A stretch of DNA of 64,000 nucleotides from positions 1 through 64,000 of the forward strand of contig JAHJJI010000140.1 of NCBI GenBank assembly GCA_018823025.1, in the 5' to 3' direction. The stretch is from Gammaproteobacteria bacterium. Lineage in GTDB: Bacteria; Pseudomonadota; Gammaproteobacteria; Burkholderiales; Sulfuricellaceae. The position numbers were made by a program, and so were the translations under genes. The notes beneath the pieces are model-generated. The model did not search any database. It was given only the letters and a program-made list of their open reading frames with translations, and was not told the DNA's origin. This document shows positions 46,989 to 56,337 of the stretch, piece by piece (the first letter of the stretch is position 1; each line of letters starts with the position of its first letter).

Positions 46989-47336
46989 TCGCCCTTCTCC
47001 CTTATAATTCTGGTATTTCTAAAACGCCCGTAACTTTAGCCTGCCACAGTGTTTTCAGCAAGCCCGGTCAAGTAGCGCATCAAGAAAGAGGTTTAACTTA
47101 TTGTCGTAAAAACCCTTTACCGACTATCCACAAAGATTGTGGATAACTCTGTGGGCAAGTTGTATGCATTTACCCTAACTTGCCCGCAGGAAAAGGTTTT
47201 TTTACGCAGGTTAAAATTTAACCTTCTGTTTTATTGTTTAAAATCAATTAATTATAAAATATACAATGGGCTTATGGTGATAGCAATTTGTTACACCTGC
47301 ATACGCCAAGCTTGTGGATTAATGTAGAATGGAAAA
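46989..47336. promoter_or_regulatory. AT-rich 348-base divergent spacer with DnaA-box-like sites (exbB / xseA)
   Basis: No gene is supported here. The spacer holds a perfect inverted repeat TATCCACAA-aga-TTGTGGATA (47125-47145), whose right arm reads TTATCCACA on the minus strand (47138-47146, exact DnaA box consensus); its left arm is CTATCCACA (one mismatch). A further near-box, TGTGGATTA, is at 47313-47321. Between them lie a dyad AGGTTAAA-a-TTTAACCT (47208-47224) and a strongly AT-rich stretch (about 47212-47272). Confidence 0.6.
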
Positions 47337-48686
47337 ATGCATTTCGCCCCAGCACTTACAGACGAATCTCCGGTCCTCAGCGTCAGCGAACTAAACCGCC
47401 GCGCGAAACAGTTGCTGGAGAGAAATTTCCCGCTAATGTGGATTTCCGGTGAAGTCTCCAACTTCATCGCTGCTGCGTCTGGCCACTGGTATTTTTCCCT
47501 CAAGGACGGCAACGCCCAAGTGCGCTGCGCGATGTTCCGCCACAAAAGCCAGTATCTCGACTGGCAGCCGCGCAACGGCGACCAGATCGAAGTGCGCGCC
47601 CTGGTCACCCTGTACGAACCGCGTGGCGAATATCAGCTTAACGTCGAAAATATCCGGCGAGCCGGGTTGGGAGCGCTGTACGAAGCCTTCGGAAAGCTCA
47701 AGGATCGCCTGGAACAGGAAGGACTGTTTGACGAAGCATGCAAAAAACCCCTGCCACCCTTTCCCGGACAAATCGGCATCGTCACCTCCCCTGCCGCCGC
47801 CGCACTGCGCGACGTACTCACTACACTGCGGCGGCGCATGCCATCGATCCCGGTCATCCTGTACCCCACCCCGGTGCAGGGCGAAGGCGCCGCGGCAAAA
47901 ATCGCCGATGCAATCCGCACTGCCGCCAATCGGTCTGAATGCGATATCCTGATCGTCTGCCGTGGCGGCGGCAGCATCGAAGACCTGTGGGCTTTCAACG
48001 AAGAAATCGTCGCGCGGGCGATCCATGCCTGCCCCATCCCGGTGATCAGCGGCATCGGCCACGAAACTGACTTTACCATCAGCGATTTCGTTGCCGACCA
48101 GCGTGCCCCCACGCCGACTTCAGCGGCGGAACAAGCCAGCCCCAACCGAGTCGATTTGCAGAACCGGATCGAGGCCATGCACGGCCGCCTGAACCGTCAT
48201 CTGCGGCAGAAGCTGGAACAGCGCATGCAGCAGGTGGACTACCTGTCGCGACGACTAGTTCATCCTGGCGAAAAACTGAACGCTCGACTGACCCATCTGA
48301 CCCACCTGAACCAGCGCCTGAACAACAACGCCGGCCATGCTCTCGCAGAACGTGAATGGCATTTGCAGAAACTGGCTCACCGCCTGGCGGCAGCCAAACC
48401 AGATATCGCTGCACACGAAGCACGGCAGCGCGACTTGGTGAGACGCTTGCAGCTTTCCATGGTTCACCGGATGCAGGAGTACCAAACTGGGCTGCAACGA
48501 CTGCAGGCCAATCTCTTCCACCTCAATCCGCAGTCGGTGCTCGACCGCGGGTTCAGCATGGTGCGCTCGACCGACGGGAAAATCGTCTACGACAGCAAGG
48601 AAATAGAAGTGGATGAAGCGCTTTCCATCACCTTCGCACGCGGCAATGCCGCAGCCAGAGTAATGAGCAAGGAAGACGGCCGATGA
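47337..48686 (+). CDS. xseA: Exodeoxyribonuclease VII large subunit
   Basis: XseA with XseB degrades single-stranded DNA. The 449-residue protein has the OB-fold (LPLMWISGEVSNFIAAASGHWYFSLKD-type), GIVTSPAAAALRDVL, CRGGGSIEDLWAFNEE and GIGHETDFTISDFVAD, then a long coiled coil and the C-terminal VLDRGFSMV motif. xseB is not adjacent. Its stop overlaps the start of the next gene (ATGA). Confidence 0.96.
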   Translation: MHFAPALTDESPVLSVSELNRRAKQLLERNFPLMWISGEVSNFIAAASGHWYFSLKDGNAQVRCAMFRHKSQYLDWQPRNGDQIEVRALVTLYEPRGEYQLNVENIRRAGLGALYEAFGKLKDRLEQEGLFDEACKKPLPPFPGQIGIVTSPAAAALRDVLTTLRRRMPSIPVILYPTPVQGEGAAAKIADAIRTAANRSECDILIVCRGGGSIEDLWAFNEEIVARAIHACPIPVISGIGHETDFTISDFVADQRAPTPTSAAEQASPNRVDLQNRIEAMHGRLNRHLRQKLEQRMQQVDYLSRRLVHPGEKLNARLTHLTHLNQRLNNNAGHALAEREWHLQKLAHRLAAAKPDIAAHEARQRDLVRRLQLSMVHRMQEYQTGLQRLQANLFHLNPQSVLDRGFSMVRSTDGKIVYDSKEIEVDEALSITFARGNAAARVMSKEDGR

Positions 48687-49648
48687 ACCTGAAGTTCTGG
48701 AAAAAGAAAAAAACGCCTGAGGAAAGTGACAATAGCGCTGCAGATGAAACCATCGTCGCCACGGAGGCCGAACCGACTCCGGCAAAACCAGGCTTTTGGG
48801 CGCGACTGAAAAACAGCCTGTCGTCATCGCGCAAGAAAAGCGAGCCGGAGAAGGAAGAAGAGCCAGAGCCCTCCGCGAGGCACATGAAAGATAAGCATCA
48901 GGATGAAGAGTCTGAAGCGCCACCTCCCAAGTTGGGCTTCCTGGCTCGACTTAAAAAACTCCTGTTGCCTTCACGTAAAAAGAACAAAACCGAGGACGCA
49001 GAAAATCCAGAAAACCCCAGATCTTCGGCCAAACGCACAGACAGGAAACATCCGGATGAAGAGCCGGAACCCACCGACATCCCCGCAAAAAAACCCAGGA
49101 AACGGCTAGTGATAGCTCTGGCACTCCTGATTCCGCTGGCTGCCGGCGGAGGTTTTTTTGCTGCAACTAAATTATTGCCGCCGCCAGCACACCACGAAGC
49201 ACCGCCAGCTATAAACGCGGCATCACAGGAAGTAAACACTGACGGGCAACCCGCACCTGAGCCGACCGAAGCAGCAGAGCAAACGGCGCAACCGGAAACC
49301 GAGCAACCTCCGACCGAACCTGCGCCACAACAGGAAAACAATGCCACGGCACCCGTGGCAGAGGCTCCCTTACCTCCAGAGGAAGCGCCTGTCGCCGAAG
49401 TTCCGACCGAGGAAGACGTCCAGGCGCAAATCGAAGCAATGAAAAAGCAAAATCAGGAAATGCAGGCTCAAATCGATGCGCTAAAAAAACAGCCCGCTAC
49501 CGCAAAGCCGGCAAGACCCGCCGCCACGCCCCGGGAGGGCGTGCTGATCATCAACGGCAAGAATGCCAAAGAAAGCGTCCGGGGACTCAAGGAAGTCATC
49601 GAGGGCATGAATGCCGCTTCAGGTGGACAAAATACCGAGGGGCGCTAG
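48683..49648 (+). CDS. Unknown single-pass membrane protein with internal repeats
   Basis: A 321-residue protein of unrecognised family. Residues about 1-150 are highly charged and contain two copies of a basic amphipathic motif (GFWARLKNSLSSSRKK and GFLARLKKLLLPSRKK) separated by acidic/proline linkers; the opening FWKKKKTPEE may be a third, degenerate copy. One transmembrane helix follows (RLVIALALLIPLAAGGGFFA), then a Pro/Glu/Thr-rich periplasmic stretch, a short coiled coil (EAMKKQNQEMQAQIDALKKQ) and a C-terminal GVLIINGKNAKESVRGL. The layout suggests an inner-membrane protein spanning the periplasm. It overlaps xseA by four bases, so it is translationally coupled to it. Confidence 0.8.
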   Translation: MNLKFWKKKKTPEESDNSAADETIVATEAEPTPAKPGFWARLKNSLSSSRKKSEPEKEEEPEPSARHMKDKHQDEESEAPPPKLGFLARLKKLLLPSRKKNKTEDAENPENPRSSAKRTDRKHPDEEPEPTDIPAKKPRKRLVIALALLIPLAAGGGFFAATKLLPPPAHHEAPPAINAASQEVNTDGQPAPEPTEAAEQTAQPETEQPPTEPAPQQENNATAPVAEAPLPPEEAPVAEVPTEEDVQAQIEAMKKQNQEMQAQIDALKKQPATAKPARPAATPREGVLIINGKNAKESVRGLKEVIEGMNAASGGQNTEGR

Positions 49649-49827
49649 CGCAACTCTGTGTTTTCCGTAGTAGCCGTTTATTTCGAAGCAGTGATATCAA
49701 GCAACTAACAAAAAAGAACTGTCGCCCGTTCAAAACTTCAATATGCCATTAACACAAGCGTGGCCACTCTTTGGCAAACACTTTCATCCAATCAACAGCC
49801 GGCACGGCCACGTAAAATTGGAGCTGC

Positions 49828-52413
49828 ATGCTTGCGCTTAGACATCATGGCTACTGGAGAACCCTGCTAGCACTCCTGTTGACGATGGCTGCGGGTCTAA
49901 TACAAGCGCAACCGTTGGTGCTCACCGAATTGCCGACTGGATCGCTCGGCACTTGGGCAAATCTGCTCATAGAAGACGGGCCGCCACTGAGCCTGGAACA
50001 AGCTCAAGCCCGTCAACACGGGGGCCTGTTTCATAAGGACAACCGGACGGTGCTAACCTACGGTATCGGCTCCCGCCCACGCTGGATCCATCTGGAGATT
50101 TTTAACCCGACTACCGATTCATTACCCTTCCGGTTAGTAACAGGGACAACCTGGACTGACCGACTCAAGCTGTTTGTCGTGCATGACAATCAGGTAACCT
50201 CCAGTTGGCAAACGGGGGATGACCATCCCAAAGCACACGGACTCACCCCGGGGATAGGCTTCACCTTCACGGCAAGTTTTGCTCCGGGGCGCAGTGACCT
50301 GTACTTGCGAGTCGAATCGATCGATCCGCTGGTGCTCCCGATCGAATTGATGACAGAGGAGCAAGCACTATCAAGCGAGCGGCTGGTGCATTACAGCTAT
50401 GGCTTCATTTACGGCTTCCTGATTGCCCTGTTAGCCTATAACGGCATGCTCTTCATCGGATTGAGAAAACGTAGCCACCTCTATTACTCTCTGTACCTGG
50501 TAAGCCTCATTCTGCTCAATGTTGCCTATACCGGGCATGGCAGCGCTTGGCTGTGGCCGGATTATCCACTACTGCAACGCTATATGATCCTGTTCCTGAT
50601 GGTGCTATATGGCTGTTGTGGACTACTTTTCGCCAGCCGTTTCCTTGCGCTGGCGGAACATGCACCGCGTGTGTTGCGGCTGGTACGCCTGAGTGCTGTA
50701 TCGGGATTGAGCCTGATTGCATTGTGCATCATGGCGGGTAGCCAGCTAGGCGCAGCACTGGTGGCTTTCAGCTTCATATCATTGTTCACTCTGGGCATGG
50801 TTCTGCTCGGCATCCTCACCATTCGCCATGGCCGGATGGCTGGCCGCTACTTTCTCGTGGCGACACTTTTCGGCATGGTTGGCGCGGCCTCCACCACCCT
50901 TGCCGTATGGGGCTGGCTCCCATTTAACTCATTGACTTATCACGGACTTGAGTATGGCGCCATCATTGAAGCAACGCTTCTGGCACTGGCGCTGGCCCAC
51001 CACTATAACGAAATGACTGCGAAGCTTTCCAGGATCACCTTATCGCGCGACGTATTATCCACAGAGGTTGCCGAACGCAAGCAGGCCGAAAAAATGCTGC
51101 GCAAAAGTGAAGAATCCCTCAAAGAATCGCAGAGCATCGCAGGCTTGGGCAGTTATGTTCTGGACATTCCCACTGGACGGTGGAAAAGCTCGGACGTGCT
51201 TGATCAGTTGTTGGGTATCGACGAAGCATATGAACGCTCTTTACAGGGATGGGTTGCTTTGACCCTTCCAGATGACCGCTCGATGATAGAAGACTACTTT
51301 AGCAATGAAGACATTGGGCCGGATAAGGAATTAGATAAGGAATACCGCATTCTCCGTCACAACGACCATACCGAACGCTGGGTTCACGGGTTGGGCAAAT
51401 TGGAATTTGATGCCCAAGGTAACCCAGTAAAAATGCATGGCACGATTCAAGACATCACCGAGCGCAAGCAAGGCGAGACAGAACTTCGCATCGCCGCCAC
51501 CGCTTTTGAATCGCAGGAAGGCATGGTCATCACCGATGCCAACAGTGTGATTCTGAGGGTCAACCGCGCCTTCACCGAAATCACGGGCTACACGGCTGAA
51601 GATGCTGTGGGCCAGACACCGCGCCTGCTCAAATCCGGCCGGCACAATGAGGCCTTTTATACCGAAATGTGGTCAAGCATCAAGCGTACTGGGAGCTGGC
51701 AGGGTGAAATCTGGGACCGGCGAAAAAATGGTGAAATCTATCCCAAATGGCTGACCATCACCGCAGTAAAATCAGACGATGGAACCATTACCCACTACGT
51801 TGGTGCACATACCGACATCTCCTCGCGAAAGGTTGCGGAAGACGTGATCAAGCGTATGGCCTTCTACGACCCACTGACCCAACTGCCTAACCGGCGGCTG
51901 CTCAATGACCGCTTGAGCCAGGCCATGGCTGCCAGTACGCGTAGTGGGCACTATGGTGCACTGATGTTCCTTGATCTGGACAACTTCAAACAGCTAAATG
52001 ACACGCATGGGCATAGGGCTGGCGATTTGCTGTTGATTGAGGCTGCGAATCGTCTGAATCATTGTGTGCGCGAGATGGACACAGTGGCGCGCTTCGGCGG
52101 CGATGAGTTTGTCGTTGTGCTAAGTGATCTGACGGCTGATAAAGCCGAATCGGCTTCACAAGTTAAGATCGTTGCAGAAAAAATCCGTATTACCTTATCG
52201 GAACCCTATCTGCTGAACATCAGCCACGATGGAAAGGCAGACACCATGATCGAGCATCACTGCACCGCAAGTATCGGCGTGGTCATGTTCATCGACCACG
52301 CAGGAAGTCAAGACGACATCCTGAAGTGGGCTGATGTGGCGATGTATCAGGCGAAAGAGGCGGGGCGCAATTTGATTCGGTTTTATAATTCGACAGCTAG
52401 CAAATCCACATAG
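49828..52413 (+). CDS. 7TM-DISM sensor diguanylate cyclase (7TMR-DISMED2, 7TM, PAS, PAS, GGDEF)
   Basis: An 861-residue membrane protein: signal peptide (about 1-27), periplasmic 7TMR-DISMED2 domain (about 30-170, likely carbohydrate-binding fold), seven helices (about 190-400), a short coiled coil, two PAS domains (about 430-545 and 550-670) and GGDEF. The active site RFGGDEFVVVL is intact and preceded by REMD (inhibitory site). No EAL domain, so it should only make c-di-GMP. The gene is alone in a 179-base upstream spacer with no clear motif. Confidence 0.93.
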   Translation: MLALRHHGYWRTLLALLLTMAAGLIQAQPLVLTELPTGSLGTWANLLIEDGPPLSLEQAQARQHGGLFHKDNRTVLTYGIGSRPRWIHLEIFNPTTDSLPFRLVTGTTWTDRLKLFVVHDNQVTSSWQTGDDHPKAHGLTPGIGFTFTASFAPGRSDLYLRVESIDPLVLPIELMTEEQALSSERLVHYSYGFIYGFLIALLAYNGMLFIGLRKRSHLYYSLYLVSLILLNVAYTGHGSAWLWPDYPLLQRYMILFLMVLYGCCGLLFASRFLALAEHAPRVLRLVRLSAVSGLSLIALCIMAGSQLGAALVAFSFISLFTLGMVLLGILTIRHGRMAGRYFLVATLFGMVGAASTTLAVWGWLPFNSLTYHGLEYGAIIEATLLALALAHHYNEMTAKLSRITLSRDVLSTEVAERKQAEKMLRKSEESLKESQSIAGLGSYVLDIPTGRWKSSDVLDQLLGIDEAYERSLQGWVALTLPDDRSMIEDYFSNEDIGPDKELDKEYRILRHNDHTERWVHGLGKLEFDAQGNPVKMHGTIQDITERKQGETELRIAATAFESQEGMVITDANSVILRVNRAFTEITGYTAEDAVGQTPRLLKSGRHNEAFYTEMWSSIKRTGSWQGEIWDRRKNGEIYPKWLTITAVKSDDGTITHYVGAHTDISSRKVAEDVIKRMAFYDPLTQLPNRRLLNDRLSQAMAASTRSGHYGALMFLDLDNFKQLNDTHGHRAGDLLLIEAANRLNHCVREMDTVARFGGDEFVVVLSDLTADKAESASQVKIVAEKIRITLSEPYLLNISHDGKADTMIEHHCTASIGVVMFIDHAGSQDDILKWADVAMYQAKEAGRNLIRFYNSTASKST

Positions 52414-52481
52414 AAATCGAAACCGTTCTGGACAAGACACACTAGCCATTTGCGGGCCACCTGCCGCCGACTACTCTTTGT

Positions 52482-53450
52482 TTATAGCTTCCCGCGGAGC
52501 CAGTCGAAAACCGCATCAGTCAAGTTTCTCTCCAGGCAATCAAACTCTGTTATCCCCTCCATGCCACGCAGCCAAGTCAGCTGCCGTTTCGCCAGCTGGC
52601 GCGTGGCGGCGATGCCTTTCTCGCGCAACTCGGGCAAATCGAATGCTCCATCCAGGTACTGCCAGGCCTGGCGGTATCCGACACAGCGCATCGACGGCAG
52701 GGAAAGATCAAGCGCATCATTCCGCCTCAATTTTTCCACCTCTTCGATCAGGCCCTGCGCCAGCATAGCGTCAAACCGCTGGGCAATGCGCTGATGCAGT
52801 ACGGCGCGATCACCCGGCAACAAAGCCAGGGCGTGGACGTGATAAGGCAGGTCGGCCACAGCTTCCTTTTCGAGCAGCGAAGACATCGTCTGGCCGCTGA
52901 GTATGCACACTTCCAGGGCACGCTGGATGCGCTGCGCATCGGCGGGATTTAAGCGCGCGGCAGTGACCGGGTCGAGCCGAGCGAGTTCCGCATGTACTGC
53001 GGCCCAGCCACGCTCTTCGGCAATGGCATCGATGCTTGCACGGGTGGCCGGATCGGCTTGGGGCAAGTCATTCAATCCTTGCCGCAGCGCCTTGAAATAC
53101 AGCATGGTGCCGCCCACCAGCAAGGGAATATGGTCGCGTGCGGTGATCTCCGCCATCAGGCGCAACGCATCATGCCGGAACTGTGCGGCGGAATAACTTA
53201 GTGTCGGATCGATAATATCGATCAGGTGGTGCGGCGCCGCCGCCAACGTCTCCGCATCGGGCTTGGCAGTACCAATATCCAAGCCACGATAGACCATCGC
53301 CGAATCCACGCTGATGATCTCGCATGGCAGGCGCTGCACCAGATCGACCGCTACGCCGGTCTTCCCACTGGCAGTGGGGCCCATGAGGAAAATTGCCGGG
53401 GGAAGACAATCGAGTGCTGAGTGCTGAGTGCTGAGTGCTGAGTGTTTCAA
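52482..53450 (-). CDS. miaA: tRNA dimethylallyltransferase, N-terminus encoded by a repeat
   Basis: MiaA adds dimethylallyl to A37 of tRNAs reading UNN codons. The 322-residue frame has the P-loop [36 protein letters not shown] and [11 protein letters not shown]. The P-loop strand requires residues before the ATG at 53384, but the only start codon upstream in frame is TTG at 53450, inside heptamer array C. AGGA in the same array lies eight bases before this TTG. Residues 2-13 ([12 protein letters not shown]) are therefore repeat-derived. It lies downstream of mutL, the usual mutL-miaA order. Confidence 0.92.
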   Translation of the reverse strand: MKHSALSTQHSALDCLPPAIFLMGPTASGKTGVAVDLVQRLPCEIISVDSAMVYRGLDIGTAKPDAETLAAAPHHLIDIIDPTLSYSAAQFRHDALRLMAEITARDHIPLLVGGTMLYFKALRQGLNDLPQADPATRASIDAIAEERGWAAVHAELARLDPVTAARLNPADAQRIQRALEVCILSGQTMSSLLEKEAVADLPYHVHALALLPGDRAVLHQRIAQRFDAMLAQGLIEEVEKLRRNDALDLSLPSMRCVGYRQAWQYLDGAFDLPELREKGIAATRQLAKRQLTWLRGMEGITEFDCLERNLTDAVFDWLRGKL

Positions 53451-53540
53451 GTATTGAGTCCTGAGTTTTGAGTCCTGAGCACAAGAAATGACCGCGTAGC
53501 GGAACCACGCACTCAGGACTTTCTACTCAGGACTCAGCAC
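53411..53540. repeat. Heptamer repeat array C (GAGTGCT units, then inverted ACTCAGG units)
   Basis: Four perfect GAGTGCT units (53412-53439), then GAGTCCT, GAGTTTT and GAGTCCT (53456-53476), a 27-base centre with a CCGC-gta-GCGG hairpin, and then ACTCAGG, ACTTTCT, ACTCAGG, ACTCAGC (53511-53538) in the opposite sense. It spans the whole mutL-miaA spacer and runs into the miaA coding region. Same units and 7-base period as array A. Confidence 0.88.
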
Positions 53541-53542
53541 AA

Positions 53543-55297
53543 TTATTTTCCCCGCATAAACAGCCTGTCCAGTTCTTCCATGGAAATCTCACGCCAGGTG
53601 GGGCGGCCATGATTACACTGATCGGCGCGCTCGGTGGCCTCCATTTCACGCAGCAGGGCATTCATTTCCGGCACGGCCAGTTTTCTGTTGGCGCGCACCG
53701 AGGCATGGCAGGCCAGCGTAGCGAGCAGTTCGTTGCGCCGCTCTGCGAGCACCCGGTCGGCGCCGAACTCGCGTAATTCCTTGAGCAGATCACGTGCCAA
53801 CAATACTGGATCGGCATCCTGCAGTAGCGCTGGCAGCGCCCGCACCGCCAGTGTGGTCGGCGACAGCATGGCAATATCGAAACCCAGCGCGCTGAATGCA
53901 GCGGCATGTTCCTCGGCCACGGCGACATCCAGCGCCCCGGCATGAAATGACACCGGGATCAGTAGCGGCTGCATGGCGACGGCACGATTATCGAGAGCCG
54001 CTTTCAGTTTCTCGTAGGTGACCCGCTCATGAGCGGCGTGCATGTCGACGATCACCAGCCCCTTGGCATTCTGAGCCAGAATGTAAACACCGTGCAGTTG
54101 CCCCAGGGCGAAGCCGAGCGGGGGAATTTCCGGCGCCGCTTCAATCGGCAGTGCTGCTTCCGGCCTGCCGATCCGACCGAACATGGTGGCATAAAGATCG
54201 GTGCGTTCCGCCACCCCCAGCGGCATGGCCTGCTGCCTGGGATAATTTGCGAATGAAGCCTGGTGCGTCGGCTCGGCCATCGGTGCCGCAGTGGATTCGT
54301 GGCGCGCACGGATCGGCGCCGAGAGCGCCTTGTTCAGGGCATGATAAATGAACTGGTGGATAGCACGTGCATCGCGGAAACGCACTTCGATCTTGGTGGG
54401 GTGAACATTCACGTCCACCCCTTCCGGATCGATTTCGAGAAATAGTGCGAACGCCGGATGGCGGTCGTTATGCAGAATATCCTTGTAAGCCTCGCGGATG
54501 GCATGAGCGATCAGCTTGTCGCGCACAAAACGCCCGTTGACGTAAAAATACTGGGCATCGCGTCCGCCGCGCGAAAATCCGGGCAGGCTCGCCATACCCC
54601 ACAGGCGCAAGCTGCCGGCACGCTCGTCCAGAATGACCGAGGCAGCAGCGAACTCATCGCCAAGCAGTGTTGCGGCACGACGCTCCATCGTTCCCGCAGG
54701 AAGCTGCCAGATTTTGCGTCCGTTATGCTGCAGGGCAAAGCCGATATCGGTACGGCTCAACGCAAGGCGCCGGAACATTTCCTCGCAATGACCATATTCG
54801 GTCGCCTCGCTCTTGAGGAACTTGCGCCGCGCAGGGGTGTTGAAGTACAGGTCCTGCACTTCCACCGCCGTACCCGACTCCAGCGCGGCCGGCTGCAGCC
54901 CGGTGACGTCGCTGCCGGCAGCCTCTACTTTCCAGGCGTGACGCTCTCCCCGTCTGCGGCTGATCAGCGACAGGCGCGACACCGCGGCGATACTGGCCAG
55001 TGCTTCGCCCCGAAAACCCAGGCTATTCACCGACTCCAGATCGTCGAGTGTAGCGATTTTGCTGGTGGCATGGCGCGCCAGTGCCAACGCCAGTTCCTCC
55101 GCGACGATACCGATTCCGTCATCGGCAACACGAAGCTGCTTGATCCCGCCCTGCATCAGGGTAACTGCGATCTCGTTTGCCGCTGCGTCGACACTGTTTT
55201 CGAGCAGCTCCTTCAAGGCCGAAGCAGGACGTTCCACCACCTCGCCGGCGGCGATCTGGTTAATGAGCAGGTCGGGCAAAACCCGGATGACAGACAT
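53543..55297 (-). CDS. mutL: DNA mismatch repair protein MutL with endonuclease motif
   Basis: A 584-residue MutL. The N-terminal GHKL ATPase shows LLINQIAAGEVVERPASALKEL, VADDGIGI and FRGEALASIAAVS. The C-terminal part keeps the metal-dependent endonuclease motif DMHAAHERVTYE plus ACHASVRA and CNHGRP, so it is of the nicking type found in bacteria without MutH, unlike E. coli MutL. The ATG at 55297 gives the standard MSVIRVLPD start. Confidence 0.96.
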   Translation of the reverse strand: MSVIRVLPDLLINQIAAGEVVERPASALKELLENSVDAAANEIAVTLMQGGIKQLRVADDGIGIVAEELALALARHATSKIATLDDLESVNSLGFRGEALASIAAVSRLSLISRRRGERHAWKVEAAGSDVTGLQPAALESGTAVEVQDLYFNTPARRKFLKSEATEYGHCEEMFRRLALSRTDIGFALQHNGRKIWQLPAGTMERRAATLLGDEFAAASVILDERAGSLRLWGMASLPGFSRGGRDAQYFYVNGRFVRDKLIAHAIREAYKDILHNDRHPAFALFLEIDPEGVDVNVHPTKIEVRFRDARAIHQFIYHALNKALSAPIRARHESTAAPMAEPTHQASFANYPRQQAMPLGVAERTDLYATMFGRIGRPEAALPIEAAPEIPPLGFALGQLHGVYILAQNAKGLVIVDMHAAHERVTYEKLKAALDNRAVAMQPLLIPVSFHAGALDVAVAEEHAAAFSALGFDIAMLSPTTLAVRALPALLQDADPVLLARDLLKELREFGADRVLAERRNELLATLACHASVRANRKLAVPEMNALLREMEATERADQCNHGRPTWREISMEELDRLFMRGK

Positions 55298-55515
55298 AAA
55301 ACAATCCGAACAGAACACTAAGATTCATGATTATATCCGTTCTGCCCGGACTATTCGAAACCATCCCCTCGCCGCAGCCGCCATAAAATGATTGTACCGG
55401 CATCAATTCAGACCTAGCGCCTGCAGGCAGCCGCCCCGTGTAACGCCATTGTCACAATCGCTGCGTAATATCACCTCATGGCATATGCACTATTTTGTTC
55501 GGCACAAACTCAATA

Positions 55516-56337
55516 ATGGATCAGGTCCGCAGCGTTTTCATATCGGACGTGCACTTGGGTACTCGCGCCTGCCAGGCTGAACGGCTGCTGGATTTCCTCA
55601 AGGAGCATCCTTCCGAACACCTGTTCCTGCTGGGAGATATCGTGGACTTCTGGGCCATGAGCCGGGGCGGGATTTACTGGTCACCGGCTCAGAACACCAT
55701 CGTGCAGAAGCTGCTGAGGCGTTCCCGGCACGGCACCAAGGTGTTTTTCATCCCTGGCAATCACGACGAGGCGCTACGCGAATATGTCGGCACCTCGTTC
55801 GGTGACATCCGTGTCGAATACGAATATGTTCACACCACGGTCAGCGGCGAGAATTACCTGCTCCTGCACGGCGACGAGTTCGACCAAGTAACGCGACATC
55901 ACCGCTGGGTAGCGGTGCTCGGTGACATCTCGTACAATTTCCTGCTGTGGCTCAACATCTGGCTTTCCTGGCTGCGCAGGACGCTACGCCGTCCAGGTTA
56001 CTGGTCACTGGCCGGCTATGCCAAGCGCAAGGTCAAGACCGCCATCAGCTTTATTTTTAATTTCGAAGATGCCGTCATCCACCATGCCCGTGAACGCGGC
56101 CTGCACGGCGTGATCTGCGGCCATATCCACTGGCCAGCGATGAAGGAAATTGGCGGCTTGGCTTACTTCAATTGCGGCGACTGGGTCGATAGCTGTACCG
56201 CCATTGTCGAGCACTTGGACGGCCGCATGGAACTGATCCACTGGGACGGCAGCCTGGCCAGCGGCAAAGAACTGCCGACCATGGCCGAGGATCTCCCGCT
56301 CAGAATCAGTTGTGCTGCGGATCGAGGCTGGCGGTAG
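55516..56337 (+). CDS. PlcP/LpxH-like calcineurin-type phosphoesterase
   Basis: A 273-residue metallophosphoesterase of the UDP-2,3-diacylglucosamine hydrolase-like group. Metal motifs are ISDVHLGT, GDIVDFW, GNHDEA, LLHGDEFD and CGHIHWP. It is longer than LpxH and of the type that includes PlcP, a phospholipase C that removes phospholipid head groups under phosphate starvation. The next gene, on the opposite strand, is a glycolipid-type glycosyltransferase and the two 3' ends overlap by 32 bases. The PlcP reading is inference; an LpxH role remains possible. The ATG at 55516 is chosen from the motif position. Confidence 0.75.
   Translation: MDQVRSVFISDVHLGTRACQAERLLDFLKEHPSEHLFLLGDIVDFWAMSRGGIYWSPAQNTIVQKLLRRSRHGTKVFFIPGNHDEALREYVGTSFGDIRVEYEYVHTTVSGENYLLLHGDEFDQVTRHHRWVAVLGDISYNFLLWLNIWLSWLRRTLRRPGYWSLAGYAKRKVKTAISFIFNFEDAVIHHARERGLHGVICGHIHWPAMKEIGGLAYFNCGDWVDSCTAIVEHLDGRMELIHWDGSLASGKELPTMAEDLPLRISCAADRGWR

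Noticed and set aside
47139-47327. 62-residue ORF in the AT-rich spacer before xseA
   Set aside because: Composition follows the AT-rich DNA, no ribosome-binding site, and it covers the DnaA-box dyad; better read as a regulatory spacer.
46989-47336. Chromosomal origin oriC
   Set aside because: Only three box-like sites and no dnaA, dnaN, rpmH or parAB nearby; a DnaA-responsive region is a safer reading.
52482-53384. miaA starting at the ATG of the P-loop (53384)
   Set aside because: This would remove the first beta strand before GPTASGKT that MiaA proteins need, and there is no ribosome-binding site before it.
53411-53540. CRISPR array
   Set aside because: Units are only seven bases, without unique spacers of constant length; it is a tandem heptamer array with an inverted half.
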